Origin: Solirubrobacterales bacterium
Lineage (GTDB): Bacteria; Actinomycetota; Thermoleophilia; Solirubrobacterales; Solirubrobacteraceae
Direction of reading: 5' to 3'
DNA: 25,536 bases
NCBI GenBank assembly: GCA_026392325.1
Contig: JAPLCH010000205.1
Coordinates: 1 to 25,536 of the forward strand
Shown: one piece after another, positions 15,406 through 21,811 of the stretch
Layout of the letters: each line of letters starts with the position of its first letter
Position numbering within the stretch: position 1 is the first letter of the stretch
Position numbers and translations under genes: made by a program
Notes under the pieces: model-generated
Seen by the model: the letters and a program-made list of their open reading frames with translations, nothing else
The model's database searches: none
What the model was told of the DNA's origin: nothing

Positions 15406-16395
15406 TTGCGCATCAACCGTGTTGTTTCCAAAAAGTTCGTTCTGGCAATTGCAACAGCATCAGTTGCTGCCGCAGCCCTTCCCTCAATGGCATCCGCCTC
15501 CGAACCAGCACTGTTGACTCCAAAGGCAACGCTTGACGCCGCAATCCACTGCTATGGACCATCGCTGACGACCAGCAAGCTGACACCGATCATGCTCGTC
15601 ACCGGAACCGGTGCAACAGGCCAGCAGGCATACCTGATCGGTCAGGGAGCATTCGAGCTTTACGGCCACCCAGTCTGCGTCGTGGATTTTCCCTACAGCA
15701 CGACTGCTGATGTTCAGGTCTCCGTTGAATATCTCGTGAACGGAATTCGTTACATGAACACGCAGGCCAAGAAGAAGATCGCGATCTTCGGCATCAGCCA
15801 AGGCGGCCTGCTTCCGCGCTGGGCACTGACCTACTGGCCAAGCCTCCGGAGCAAGGTAAGCGATGTTCTTGCTGCAGCCGGCACTCAGCACGGAACCAAC
15901 ACGATCAACATTGCAGCTTGCCGCGTTGCCCCAGGCTGCATCCCCGCTGGATGGCAGCAGGCAGCAGGATCCAACTTGCTCAAGGCCCTCAACAAGTACC
16001 CGGATGAGACTCCCGGAACGACCTCATGGACAACCGTCCGTTCATCCAACGACGAGACCGTGCAGCCGCAAACAGGCGCGCACCCAACCTCGTCGCTTAA
16101 GGGCGCAACGAACATTCTGATCCAGGACGTCTGCAAGAACCGCAAAGTCGGGCACATTCAGACAGCGGTTGACTCAGTCACGTTTGCTGCCGCCAAGGAC
16201 GCCATTGAGCACAGTGGGGCCGCGAAGGTTTCCCGCCTGCCAAAGACCGTCTGCGGCTCACCGTTTGCTGCCGGGCTTGACCCGTTCAACACCTGGGTGA
16301 TCCTCACAGGCGCCAAGCAGCTCACAAGCGAAAACCAGAGATCAAACCCTGGCGTGACAGCAGAGCCTGCAGTACGCGCCTACGCCAAAAAGTAA
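15406..16395 (+). CDS. Secreted alpha/beta-hydrolase, CalB-like triacylglycerol lipase
   Basis: A 329-residue exported serine hydrolase. The TTG at 15406 is chosen since GAGAGGATCC lies about 5 nt upstream; it opens a clean signal peptide (VVSKKFVLAIATASVAAAAL, cleavage near SASA). Catalytic elements match the Candida antarctica lipase B type: oxyanion strand MLVTGTGATGQQAY (about 63-76), DFPYSTTADVQVSVEYLVNG (94-113), nucleophile elbow GISQGG (Ser131), Asp216 in SSNDETVQPQ, and His250 in KVGHIQ. A Cys pair (Cys172, Cys178) and further Cys suit an extracellular enzyme. Expected reaction: hydrolysis of esters of long-chain acids such as triglycerides or polyesters. It stands alone, divergent from greA. 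Substrate is inferred. Confidence 0.85.
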   Translation: MRINRVVSKKFVLAIATASVAAAALPSMASASEPALLTPKATLDAAIHCYGPSLTTSKLTPIMLVTGTGATGQQAYLIGQGAFELYGHPVCVVDFPYSTTADVQVSVEYLVNGIRYMNTQAKKKIAIFGISQGGLLPRWALTYWPSLRSKVSDVLAAAGTQHGTNTINIAACRVAPGCIPAGWQQAAGSNLLKALNKYPDETPGTTSWTTVRSSNDETVQPQTGAHPTSSLKGATNILIQDVCKNRKVGHIQTAVDSVTFAAAKDAIEHSGAAKVSRLPKTVCGSPFAAGLDPFNTWVILTGAKQLTSENQRSNPGVTAEPAVRAYAKK

Positions 16396-16440
16396 ACGCA
16401 TCCCCCAAACAAAACAAACTGACACTGGAGCCACAAACAA

Positions 16441-17454
16441 ATGAGTGAAGTCAATCGCCGCCTGCTGCTCAAGACCCGTCCCGAGGGACGCGTCAAGAAC
16501 TCCGACTTCGATCTGGTCGAAGAAGCCATTCCAGAGATCTCCGACGGCGAGGCACTGATCCGCACGACCTACCTGTCACTTGACCCGACCAATCGCGTCT
16601 GGATGACGGATGTTCCCGGCTACCTGCCTCCCGTTCAGATCGGTGAAGTAATGCGCTCCGGTGGAGTCGGCCGTGTCGTGGCCTCAAAGAGCGACACTTA
16701 CAAGGAAGGACAGCTCGTCAACGGCTTCACTGGCTGGCAGGACTATGTCGTCGCTTCCGACTCACTCCCATTCACTCCGCTTCCCGAAGGCATGGACGTG
16801 CCAGACAGCGCGTTCCTTGGAGCTCTCGGCATGACCGGCCTCACCGCCTACTTCGGAATCACCGATGTCGCGAAGGTCAAAGAGGGCGACACTGTTGTGA
16901 TCTCCGCTGCAGCTGGTGCTGTTGGCAGCGTTGCAGGCCAGATCGCAAAGATCCTCGGCGCCCGCGTGGTTGGAATCGCCGGCGGCCCAGACAAGTGCGC
17001 CTGGCTCGTGGACGAGCTCGGCTTTGATGCTGCCGTGGACTACAAGGCAGAAGGCTGGAAGGACAAGTTCAAGGAGGCAACTCCCAATGGAGTTGACGTG
17101 AACTTTGAAAATGTCGGCGGAGAAGTAATGGAAGCCGTCTTTGGAAGGCTCAACATCGGAGCCCGCATAGCACTGTGTGGCTTAATCTCCGGCTACAACG
17201 ATGCGGAGGCCAGCACCGGGCCACGGAACTTCTCGAACCTGATCACAAGGCGGGCGAGCGTCCAGGGTTTCCTGATCCTCGACTACTTTGCGCGCATTCC
17301 TGAGGCCGTGGGGCAGATTGCCGCCTGGATGGCCGAAGGCAAGCTGCAAAGCCGTGAGACGGTCGTTGAGGGGCTTGAGAACACGCCTGAGTCCCTGAAC
17401 CTGTTGTTTGACGGTAAGAACACCGGCAAACTAGTCGTCAAGATCGCTGACTAG
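16441..17454 (+). CDS. NADP-dependent zinc-free MDR oxidoreductase (CurA/prostaglandin reductase-like)
   Basis: A 337-residue medium-chain reductase that uses NADPH to reduce activated double bonds (2-alkenals, enones). Family marks: N-terminal NRRLLLKTRPEGRVKNSDF, LSLDPTNRVWMTD (about 46-58), and the cofactor-binding SAAAGAVGSVAGQIAKILGA (about 154-173) with GIAGGPDKC placing a Lys for the NADP phosphate. DVNFENVGGEVMEAVF, CGLISGYN and the C-terminal GKNTGKLVVKI follow. The Cys and His ligands of zinc MDR members are absent. GCATGA-type coupling is not seen; the gene starts 45 nt after the lipase stop with no purine-rich site just before the ATG (ACAAACAAATG). It probably detoxifies reactive carbonyls; substrate is not determined by sequence. 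Confidence 0.88.
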   Translation: MSEVNRRLLLKTRPEGRVKNSDFDLVEEAIPEISDGEALIRTTYLSLDPTNRVWMTDVPGYLPPVQIGEVMRSGGVGRVVASKSDTYKEGQLVNGFTGWQDYVVASDSLPFTPLPEGMDVPDSAFLGALGMTGLTAYFGITDVAKVKEGDTVVISAAAGAVGSVAGQIAKILGARVVGIAGGPDKCAWLVDELGFDAAVDYKAEGWKDKFKEATPNGVDVNFENVGGEVMEAVFGRLNIGARIALCGLISGYNDAEASTGPRNFSNLITRRASVQGFLILDYFARIPEAVGQIAAWMAEGKLQSRETVVEGLENTPESLNLLFDGKNTGKLVVKIAD

Positions 17455-17475
17455 CCCAAATCACGCCGGATCCGC

Positions 17476-17498
17476 GCCTGCTCCAATCGGGAGCAGGC
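17476..17498. terminator. Possible bidirectional terminator hairpin
   Basis: GCCTGCTCC (17476-17484) and GGAGCAGGC (17490-17498) form a perfect 9-bp stem with a 5-nt loop between the convergent oxidoreductase and lipoprotein genes. No T-run follows on either strand, so termination is inferred from stem strength and placement. Confidence 0.5.
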
Positions 17499-17550
17499 AT
17501 TCGCTGCGCGTCAACTGAGCGAAGTCAGCGGTGTTCCTGCCACAGCGGGC

Positions 17551-17967
17551 CTAGTTGCTGTTACAAGCCTGTTGGTAAATGGTAGCTGGGACCTGTGAAG
17601 GCTTAGGGCAAACCTTCTTCCGGTCCTGCGGAATCCAAAACTGGCCCTCTGCTTCAAACACAAGCGTGTATTCGTATTCAGGCTTGCTCGCGTCAACTGC
17701 GGCCCAGCCGTCTGCACACTTGAAATCCATGAGCTTCCCTCCAGCCTGCTTGGTGGCAGCGCTCAGCTGATCCTTGGTGCACTTGGCTGGTGGTCCGCCG
17801 ACCATTGCCGGCTCTGTCGTTGCTGTCGCCTGGGTCGAAGCGGAGGAGGCTGCTGAAGAGCCAGTGGCCGAACTGCTCGTCGAACTAGCTGACGAACCGC
17901 ACCCTGCCATCAGCCCGATGGCTGCGATCGTAAAGACCAGCGTCAACTTTTTGTCAGGTCGCCGCAT
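17551..17967 (-). CDS. Small secreted lipoprotein
   Basis: A 138-residue lipoprotein. The signal peptide (KKLTLVFTIAAIGLMAG) ends in the lipobox LMAGC at Cys23. A Ser/Thr/Ala-rich spacer follows (about 24-55), typical of a flexible tether from the membrane. The mature C-terminal domain (about 60-138) has four Cys (KCTKDQ, FKCADGW, KVCPKP, QQACNSN) and the pattern CADGWAAVDASK...FEAEGQFW, which resembles small actinomycete secreted proteins thought to sense or bind envelope ligands. No enzyme motif is seen. It is convergent with the MDR gene across a 9-bp stem-loop and is followed upstream, after 64 nt, by tRNA-Ala in the same orientation. Confidence 0.7.
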   Translation of the reverse strand: MRRPDKKLTLVFTIAAIGLMAGCGSSASSTSSSATGSSAASSASTQATATTEPAMVGGPPAKCTKDQLSAATKQAGGKLMDFKCADGWAAVDASKPEYEYTLVFEAEGQFWIPQDRKKVCPKPSQVPATIYQQACNSN

Positions 17968-18031
17968 GCTGGCTCACTTTCTCAATCAGAAGGGAGAACT
18001 CATCCTCCCAATGCACCCGGCGCGAACGAAG

Positions 18032-18104
18032 TGGAGCCAGTCGGGATCGAACCGACGACCTCCGCCTTGCAAAGGCGGCGCTCTCCCAGCTGAGCTATGG
18101 CCCC
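18032..18104 (-). tRNA. tRNA-Ala (anticodon TGC)
   Basis: A 73-nt cloverleaf on the minus strand: acceptor GGGGCCA/TGGCTCC with the G3-U70 alanine identity pair, D-stem GCTC/GAGC, anticodon stem CCGCC/GGCGG with loop TTTGCAA (TGC), variable loop AGGTC, T-arm with GTTCGATCC, and discriminator A. The CCA end is not encoded. Confidence 0.97.
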
Positions 18105-18240
18105 GAACGCAGGCGGCTCACAACAAGCAGCCTGTTGGGATGGATCGTAACGGGCCGGGGCCAGTTGCCGTCGTCCGAACGATCCGGTTCATCACGATCG
18201 GGCTCAGACCAATCCCTTGCTGGAAGGAGCCTGGTGTAGC

Positions 18241-18768
18241 GTGAGCCACATGAAAACACGATTCCTCTGCACCGCTTCCCTGCTGATCGCCACCTCCGCA
18301 ATGGTGGCATGCGGCTCCTCCGGGTCCACTTCGACAACCTCGAGCGTCAGCCCCAACCAGTTCAAACAAGAAGCTCAGGATTACCAGACGTCGCTCAGAA
18401 CGCAGGCAACCGAACTGGCCACCTGTGCCACAGGTTCGCTCCTGGGCGGCGACGCGACCAAAGCCAATCAGTGCCTTCAAACCTTCTTGGCTGATGCGGG
18501 CAAGGCCGGCGACAAGATCAAGCAAACAACCAACGACTACTTGAAGACCCAAACCGGGCCTTGCAAGGCTGCTGGACAGAAGTTCTCCGACGCCGCAGGC
18601 GCAATGGCCGAGGCATTCACAACTGCTGCCAACGGACAGACTGGGCTTTCCGCACTCACATCCGCCGCCAAAGCTGTGCAGGATCCGGCAACACAGAAGA
18701 AGCTCGTCGACCTTCAAATGGCTTTCACGAACATGACGAAGCCCTGCGCGCAGCTCGCTGCGAAGTAA
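18241..18768 (+). CDS. Putative lipoprotein with helical mature domain
   Basis: A lipoprotein of about 175 residues. AAGGAG at 18224-18229 lies 11 nt before the GTG at 18241, which I prefer; the ATG at 18250 is the alternative and loses only three residues. The signal peptide (KTRFLCTASLLIATSAM) ends in the lipobox MVAC-GSSG. After a Ser/Thr-rich spacer, the mature domain is helical with regular Gln, Lys and Ala (FKQEAQDYQTSLRTQATELA; LTSAAKAVQDPATQKKLVDL) and contains four Cys (ATCATG, NQCLQ, GPCKA, KPCAQ) that could form two disulfides. The family is not recognised. The following acidic-protein gene starts 51 nt later with its own ribosome binding site. Confidence 0.72.
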   Translation: MSHMKTRFLCTASLLIATSAMVACGSSGSTSTTSSVSPNQFKQEAQDYQTSLRTQATELATCATGSLLGGDATKANQCLQTFLADAGKAGDKIKQTTNDYLKTQTGPCKAAGQKFSDAAGAMAEAFTTAANGQTGLSALTSAAKAVQDPATQKKLVDLQMAFTNMTKPCAQLAAK

Positions 18769-18819
18769 GAACAGGTTTGAAAATCCCACATACCCCCGTC
18801 TCGGAGGTATGAAGGAGTC

Positions 18820-19170
18820 ATGCACGAGGAACGCGACGACGACGGATTTCGACTTGACCCCAAAGAGTTTGCTGCGAGGCAAGCCGAACTTGCTGGCAGC
18901 GAAGCGGCCGCCATCGGGGGACGGGCGGGAGATGAAAACCTTGATCCAGCTCAGCGGCCGGTCAGGGAAGCCGGAGGCGGCGAGTCCGAAGGCTTCGAAA
19001 TGGCAGAGGAGGACCTGATCCGCAACGCATCTCACGGAGATGATGTCTCCGACTCCGTTGTGTTCCGAGATGCGGGCGCAGCCGAATCGGAGAGCGACCG
19101 TCAGACGGGAGAGTTCGCCGAAGGCGACAGCGTGGGTCAACCACGCGACAACAGCTCTGACCAGTCCTGA
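18820..19170 (+). CDS. Acidic hydrophilic protein of unknown function
   Basis: A 116-residue soluble protein with no signal peptide, membrane helix or cysteine. The ATG at 18820 follows AAGGAG by 4 nt, and a short imperfect hairpin (ATACCCCC/GGAGGTAT) sits just before it and could mask a second GGAGG. The protein is rich in Asp, Glu, Gly and Ser and probably largely disordered. The one ordered-looking block is GESEGFEMAEEDLIRNASHG (about 54-73), a helix ending in His-Gly, which looks like the conserved core. I do not recognise a characterised family. It is convergent with another, even more acidic protein, across a stem-loop. Confidence 0.6.
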   Translation: MHEERDDDGFRLDPKEFAARQAELAGSEAAAIGGRAGDENLDPAQRPVREAGGGESEGFEMAEEDLIRNASHGDDVSDSVVFRDAGAAESESDRQTGEFAEGDSVGQPRDNSSDQS

Positions 19171-19178
19171 CCTTCAGC

Positions 19179-19211
19179 GCGACGCCCGGGCTTGACCCGG
19201 AAAGCAGTCGC
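19179..19211. terminator. Inverted repeat between two convergent genes for acidic proteins
   Basis: GCGAC (19179-19183) pairs with GTCGC (19207-19211), and inside it CCGGG (19186-19190) pairs with CCCGG (19196-19200) around loop CTTGA. It occupies the whole 43-nt gap between convergent stops. No U-run is present, so it is at most a weak bidirectional terminator. Confidence 0.35.
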
Positions 19212-19213
19212 GA

Positions 19214-19804
19214 CTACTCGTCGTCCTCGAAGTTGAAGTCCTTCGGCGGAGCCTGTTCAAACCAGAGTCGCTCGTGGTCCGGGCTTTCAGCAAGGAAGTC
19301 TGGTGTGCCTTCAAGAACATCGCCGGAAGCGTCGCGGGCTGGTTCATCACCTGTGGCTGCCGGAAGATCTTCAGCAAACGGATCCGCGTCGTCCTCAAGG
19401 TCGGGGGCCTCCGCAGTCTCCGGCGCACGGAGTGACGGGTCTTCAAAATCGTCTTCTTCGAGGGCAACCTCAGCTTCAGCGTCCTCGGCGGGAATTGTCT
19501 GGAAGTGCTGAGTCGGCTGGTCAATGTATTCGGGGGAGGCTGATGCCTCCCGGAAGTCGTCGTCCTCTTCGAATGGAAGACCGTCGTCGTCCGGCTCATC
19601 ATCAAACTCATCCACTAGAGGCGCGGGGGCAGCTTCTGTTCCTGCGAGAAGGTCGTCGTCTTCAGAGTGGTGTTCTGGCTGGGCAACCTCACGTACAACC
19701 GGCCCGAGCGCGTCGGCCTCAGCCTGTGCGATTTCGGTCGGGTCGGCGCCCCGGCGGCGGAGCAGGTCAATGTGGTCGCGAATTGCGTCGTCCAGTAGGC
19801 CCAT
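19214..19804 (-). CDS. Highly acidic protein with conserved-looking termini
   Basis: A 196-residue protein starting at the ATG at 19804 (GGATT is the only weak ribosome binding site). Residues 1-36 form a basic-acidic amphipathic helix (LLDDAIRDHIDLLRRRGADPTEIAQAEADAL). The middle (about 40-165) is dominated by Asp, Glu, Pro and Ala with runs such as EEDDDF and LEDDADPF and should be disordered and strongly negative. The last 28 residues regain aromatic content (TPDFLAESPDHERLWFEQAP followed by PKDFNFEDDE), suggesting a short linear docking motif. Both ends look like the functional parts joined by an acidic tether. Family and role unknown; a scaffold, DNA-mimic or partner-binding protein are all possible. 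It is divergent from tRNA-Ala(CGC). Confidence 0.68.
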   Translation of the reverse strand: MGLLDDAIRDHIDLLRRRGADPTEIAQAEADALGPVVREVAQPEHHSEDDDLLAGTEAAPAPLVDEFDDEPDDDGLPFEEDDDFREASASPEYIDQPTQHFQTIPAEDAEAEVALEEDDFEDPSLRAPETAEAPDLEDDADPFAEDLPAATGDEPARDASGDVLEGTPDFLAESPDHERLWFEQAPPKDFNFEDDE

Positions 19805-19877
19805 CAGCAGTAATCCTAACCGCGTCGGTAAGATGTCGTTTGTTCGGGAAGATCGCCTGCGCTTTTTCCGACGTTTA

Positions 19878-19950
19878 GGGGCTATAGCTCAGATGGGAGA
19901 GCGCCTGGATCGCACCCAGGAGGTCGCCGGTTCGATTCCGGCTAGCTCCA
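19878..19950 (+). tRNA. tRNA-Ala (anticodon CGC)
   Basis: A 73-nt cloverleaf: acceptor GGGGCTA/TAGCTCC with G3-U70, D-stem GCTC/GAGC, anticodon stem CCTGG/CCAGG with loop ATCGCAC (CGC), variable AGGTC, T-arm GCCGG-TTCGATT-CCGGC and discriminator A; CCA is not encoded. Its 3' 56 nt reappear in decayed form at 20995-21050. Confidence 0.96.
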
Positions 19951-20067
19951 CTTACAAGCTAACGGTCAGCGAAACAGCCCTTGAGGCTGCGCCGCGGCAA
20001 CTGTCCAAACACCCATTGCAGTAAAGGGTGGAAAGCCGGCGTCACCGGACTCTATTTTTCCCGAGAG

Positions 20068-20867
20068 TTAGGGGCGCGGCACCCATTTGGGGGTAACCGG
20101 ACTCGACGCGGCCGATGCACTTCCCTTGCCAACACTGTTCGTAGCAACAACAGTGAACGTGTAAGACCTGCCATTGGCCAGGGCCGTGACACTGCACGAG
20201 CGGCCAGCACCATTAGTTGTGCACGTCTTACCACCAGGTGATGAAGTCACCGTGTAAGCCGTGATCGACGCGCCACCCGTAGAACTTGGAGCCGTCCAAG
20301 ACACGGAAGCAGACGCATTGCCCGCAGTTGCGGAAGCACCGGTTGGAGCACCAGGGTTAGTCACAGGTGTGACAGAACTCGACGGAACCGACACATCACC
20401 ATCACCCACACTGTTCGTTGCCACAACAGTGAACGAGTACTCAGTGCCATTGTCAAGACCATCAACCACGCACGACGTACTCGTCGCACTATCAGTCGCG
20501 CAAGTCTTACTTCCCGGTGATGAAGTCACCGTGTAAGCAGTAACCACAGAGCCACCATCAGACTCTGGAGCAGTCCAGGAAACCTCAGCGGAAGAGTCAA
20601 ACGCGATTGCACTCACACCAGTCGCATGACCCGGAACAGTCGCAGGAGCAACCGCGAACGTGTAGTGAGTGTTCAAGTTGAGATCAAAGACCGAACCCGG
20701 GTAGGCAGCAGCGGCAGCCCCTTGCCCTTGCAGCTGAGCCCCGCTGAATGCGATCAGCGCAGCCCCAGCAGAACGAGCATGCGTGCGCCGCGCGGGCGCG
20801 TGCGACAGCGCCCAAGGATTGCCTTGGCGGAACCACAGTCCAAGCACATGGCCTTGCGTAACGTCAT
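20068..20867 (-). pseudogene. Small secreted fibronectin type III protein, probable -1 frameshift in the signal peptide
   Basis: A minus-strand gene for a surface or secreted Fn3 protein. The likely start is the ATG at 20867, 7 nt after GAGGAGAGAC; that frame encodes MTLRKAMCLDCG...RMLVLLG and then stops after two codons. The Fn3 frame picks up exactly there with AALIAFSGAQLQGQGAAAAA, so one extra G in the G4 tract (20763-20766) would join them into a complete signal peptide. A GTG at 20847 in the Fn3 frame is an alternative start but gives no hydrophobic leader. The mature part has an N-terminal remnant (NTHYTFAVAP) and two full Fn3 domains (about residues 85-180 and 181-270), each with a Cys pair (Cys-x8-9-Cys) and the GLxNGTxYxFTVVATNSVG signature, ending VTPKWVPRP. 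Either a real lesion, a switchable tract or a sequencing error; Fn3 identity is secure. Confidence 0.7.
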
Positions 20868-20874
20868 CTCGATT

Positions 20875-20884
20875 GTCTCTCCTC
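20875..20884 (-). promoter_or_regulatory. Ribosome binding site of the small Fn3 gene
   Basis: GAGGAGAGAC on the minus strand, 7 nt before the ATG at 20867. It is the only good Shine-Dalgarno sequence near this gene and points to a start in a different frame from the Fn3 domains, which is the main support for the frameshift. Confidence 0.6.
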
Positions 20885-20994
20885 GGTGGGGGTGGGCGAG
20901 TAGCCCAAAAAGCCCCGCGGGTGCGAGCTAGAGCTGACAGCAACCGATCGCTTGAAAATAAGCAAATGGCGTAGGTGTGCGGGAGTTTGTTCGG

Positions 20995-21050
20995 GGGGAG
21001 CGCCTAGGACGGACGAAGGAGGTCTCCAGTTCCAGTCCGGCTGGGTCCAC
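20995..21050 (+). pseudogene. Decayed tRNA-Ala 3' fragment
   Basis: These 56 nt align without a gap to positions 19896-19951 of the intact tRNA-Ala(CGC) and its next base; I count 43 identities of 56. Conserved blocks include GAGCGCCT, AGGAGGTC, CCGGCT and TCCAC. The anticodon and T-stems no longer pair and the 5' third is unrecognisable, so it cannot be a functional tRNA. It lies about 1.1 kb downstream of the intact gene, with the small Fn3 gene in between. Confidence 0.65.
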
Positions 21051-21084
21051 CTGTTGAACTCTTGGACCGCTTGGTCCTAGTGGC

Positions 21085-21780
21085 TCATGCTGGCGGTTGG
21101 TACTCGGCGCGACCGTTGGACAAGATCGCGATGATCAGGCTGATGATCTCGTCGGCCTGGGCTGGCAGTTCGTCTTGTTTGCCAGCTGCGAGAGATCGCA
21201 GAAGTGCGTACTCAAAGGCCGCGAATGCTGCCATTGCGCGCGGAAGTGTGGTTTCTGGAAGGTCTGGTGTGCGGTTGCGCTCATCGTCGTACCATGCCAT
21301 CAGCATTTTGCTGCGAATCTCGCCGTAGAGAGCCCAGTCTCCAGCGCCGGGAGTCTCAAGCCCAAAGCCCGGTGCGAGCAGTCCTGCCGTGAGGACAGGC
21401 TCGTCTCTGGCTGACTCCAAGAGCTCAAGCGACACGGCGCGCAGGCGACCGAACGGCTGGCTTGAGTCTGCCTCACTCGCAGCCCTTGCCATCTCTCCTC
21501 CGGCAACAATGTTGAGTGTCTGGATGGCTTCTCTGACGCAGTCGTCAAGACCATCAAACGTTTCATAAAAAGTCTTCTTTGAAACCCGTGCGTGCGCGAC
21601 GACCGAAGCGACGGTCATGGCATTCGCACCCCTGGAACCAAGCTCGTACAGTGCTCCGCGCATTATCCGACCCCGCTGGGACGCCAAAACCTGCTCACGG
21701 CTTAAGTCGTGACGGCCACTGTGGAGAGCCGCAGGCTCTACCCCTCCGGACCTCCAGTATGCAATTGGATTATCAGACAT
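21085..21780 (-). CDS. TetR/AcrR-family transcriptional regulator
   Basis: A 231-residue regulator. After a variable N-terminus of about 30 residues, the DNA-binding domain (about 32-80) shows the TetR pattern QRGRIMRGALYELGSRGANA, then MTVASVVAHARVSKKTFYET, with the recognition helix in VSKKTFYETFDGLDD. The helical C-terminal ligand/dimer domain (about 90-225) has low complexity conservation and no recognisable ligand class. The start codon lies 32 nt after the stop of the large Fn3 gene on the same strand, so the regulator may be the last gene of that transcript and could control it or itself. AAGG precedes the ATG. A short GGACC/GGTCC hairpin lies just past its stop. Confidence 0.88.
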   Translation of the reverse strand: MSDNPIAYWRSGGVEPAALHSGRHDLSREQVLASQRGRIMRGALYELGSRGANAMTVASVVAHARVSKKTFYETFDGLDDCVREAIQTLNIVAGGEMARAASEADSSQPFGRLRAVSLELLESARDEPVLTAGLLAPGFGLETPGAGDWALYGEIRSKMLMAWYDDERNRTPDLPETTLPRAMAAFAAFEYALLRSLAAGKQDELPAQADEIISLIIAILSNGRAEYQPPA

Positions 21781-21811
21781 CCTTGGGAGACCTAGCGCCC
21801 CAGTCCTCAGG

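Noticed and set aside
18118..19140. A 340-codon minus-strand open frame
   Set aside because: It lies antisense across two plus-strand genes with a lipobox signal peptide and clear ribosome binding sites. Its translation is Cys/Arg/Ser-rich without domain structure, so it is a codon-bias shadow.
19524..20024. Plus-strand frame containing MGERLDRTQEVAGSIPASST
   Set aside because: That peptide is the well-known conceptual translation of a tRNA gene (here tRNA-Ala at 19878-19950), and the rest is antisense to the acidic protein.
20757..20867. A stand-alone 37-residue peptide gene with a CxxC motif
   Set aside because: The frame joins the Fn3 signal peptide perfectly with one extra G, so it is better explained as the broken N-terminus of the Fn3 gene.
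20885..20980. c-di-GMP (GEMM) or other riboswitch ahead of the small Fn3 gene
   Set aside because: I looked for the conserved GEMM blocks and tetraloop receptor and did not find them; only a GC-rich leader is visible.
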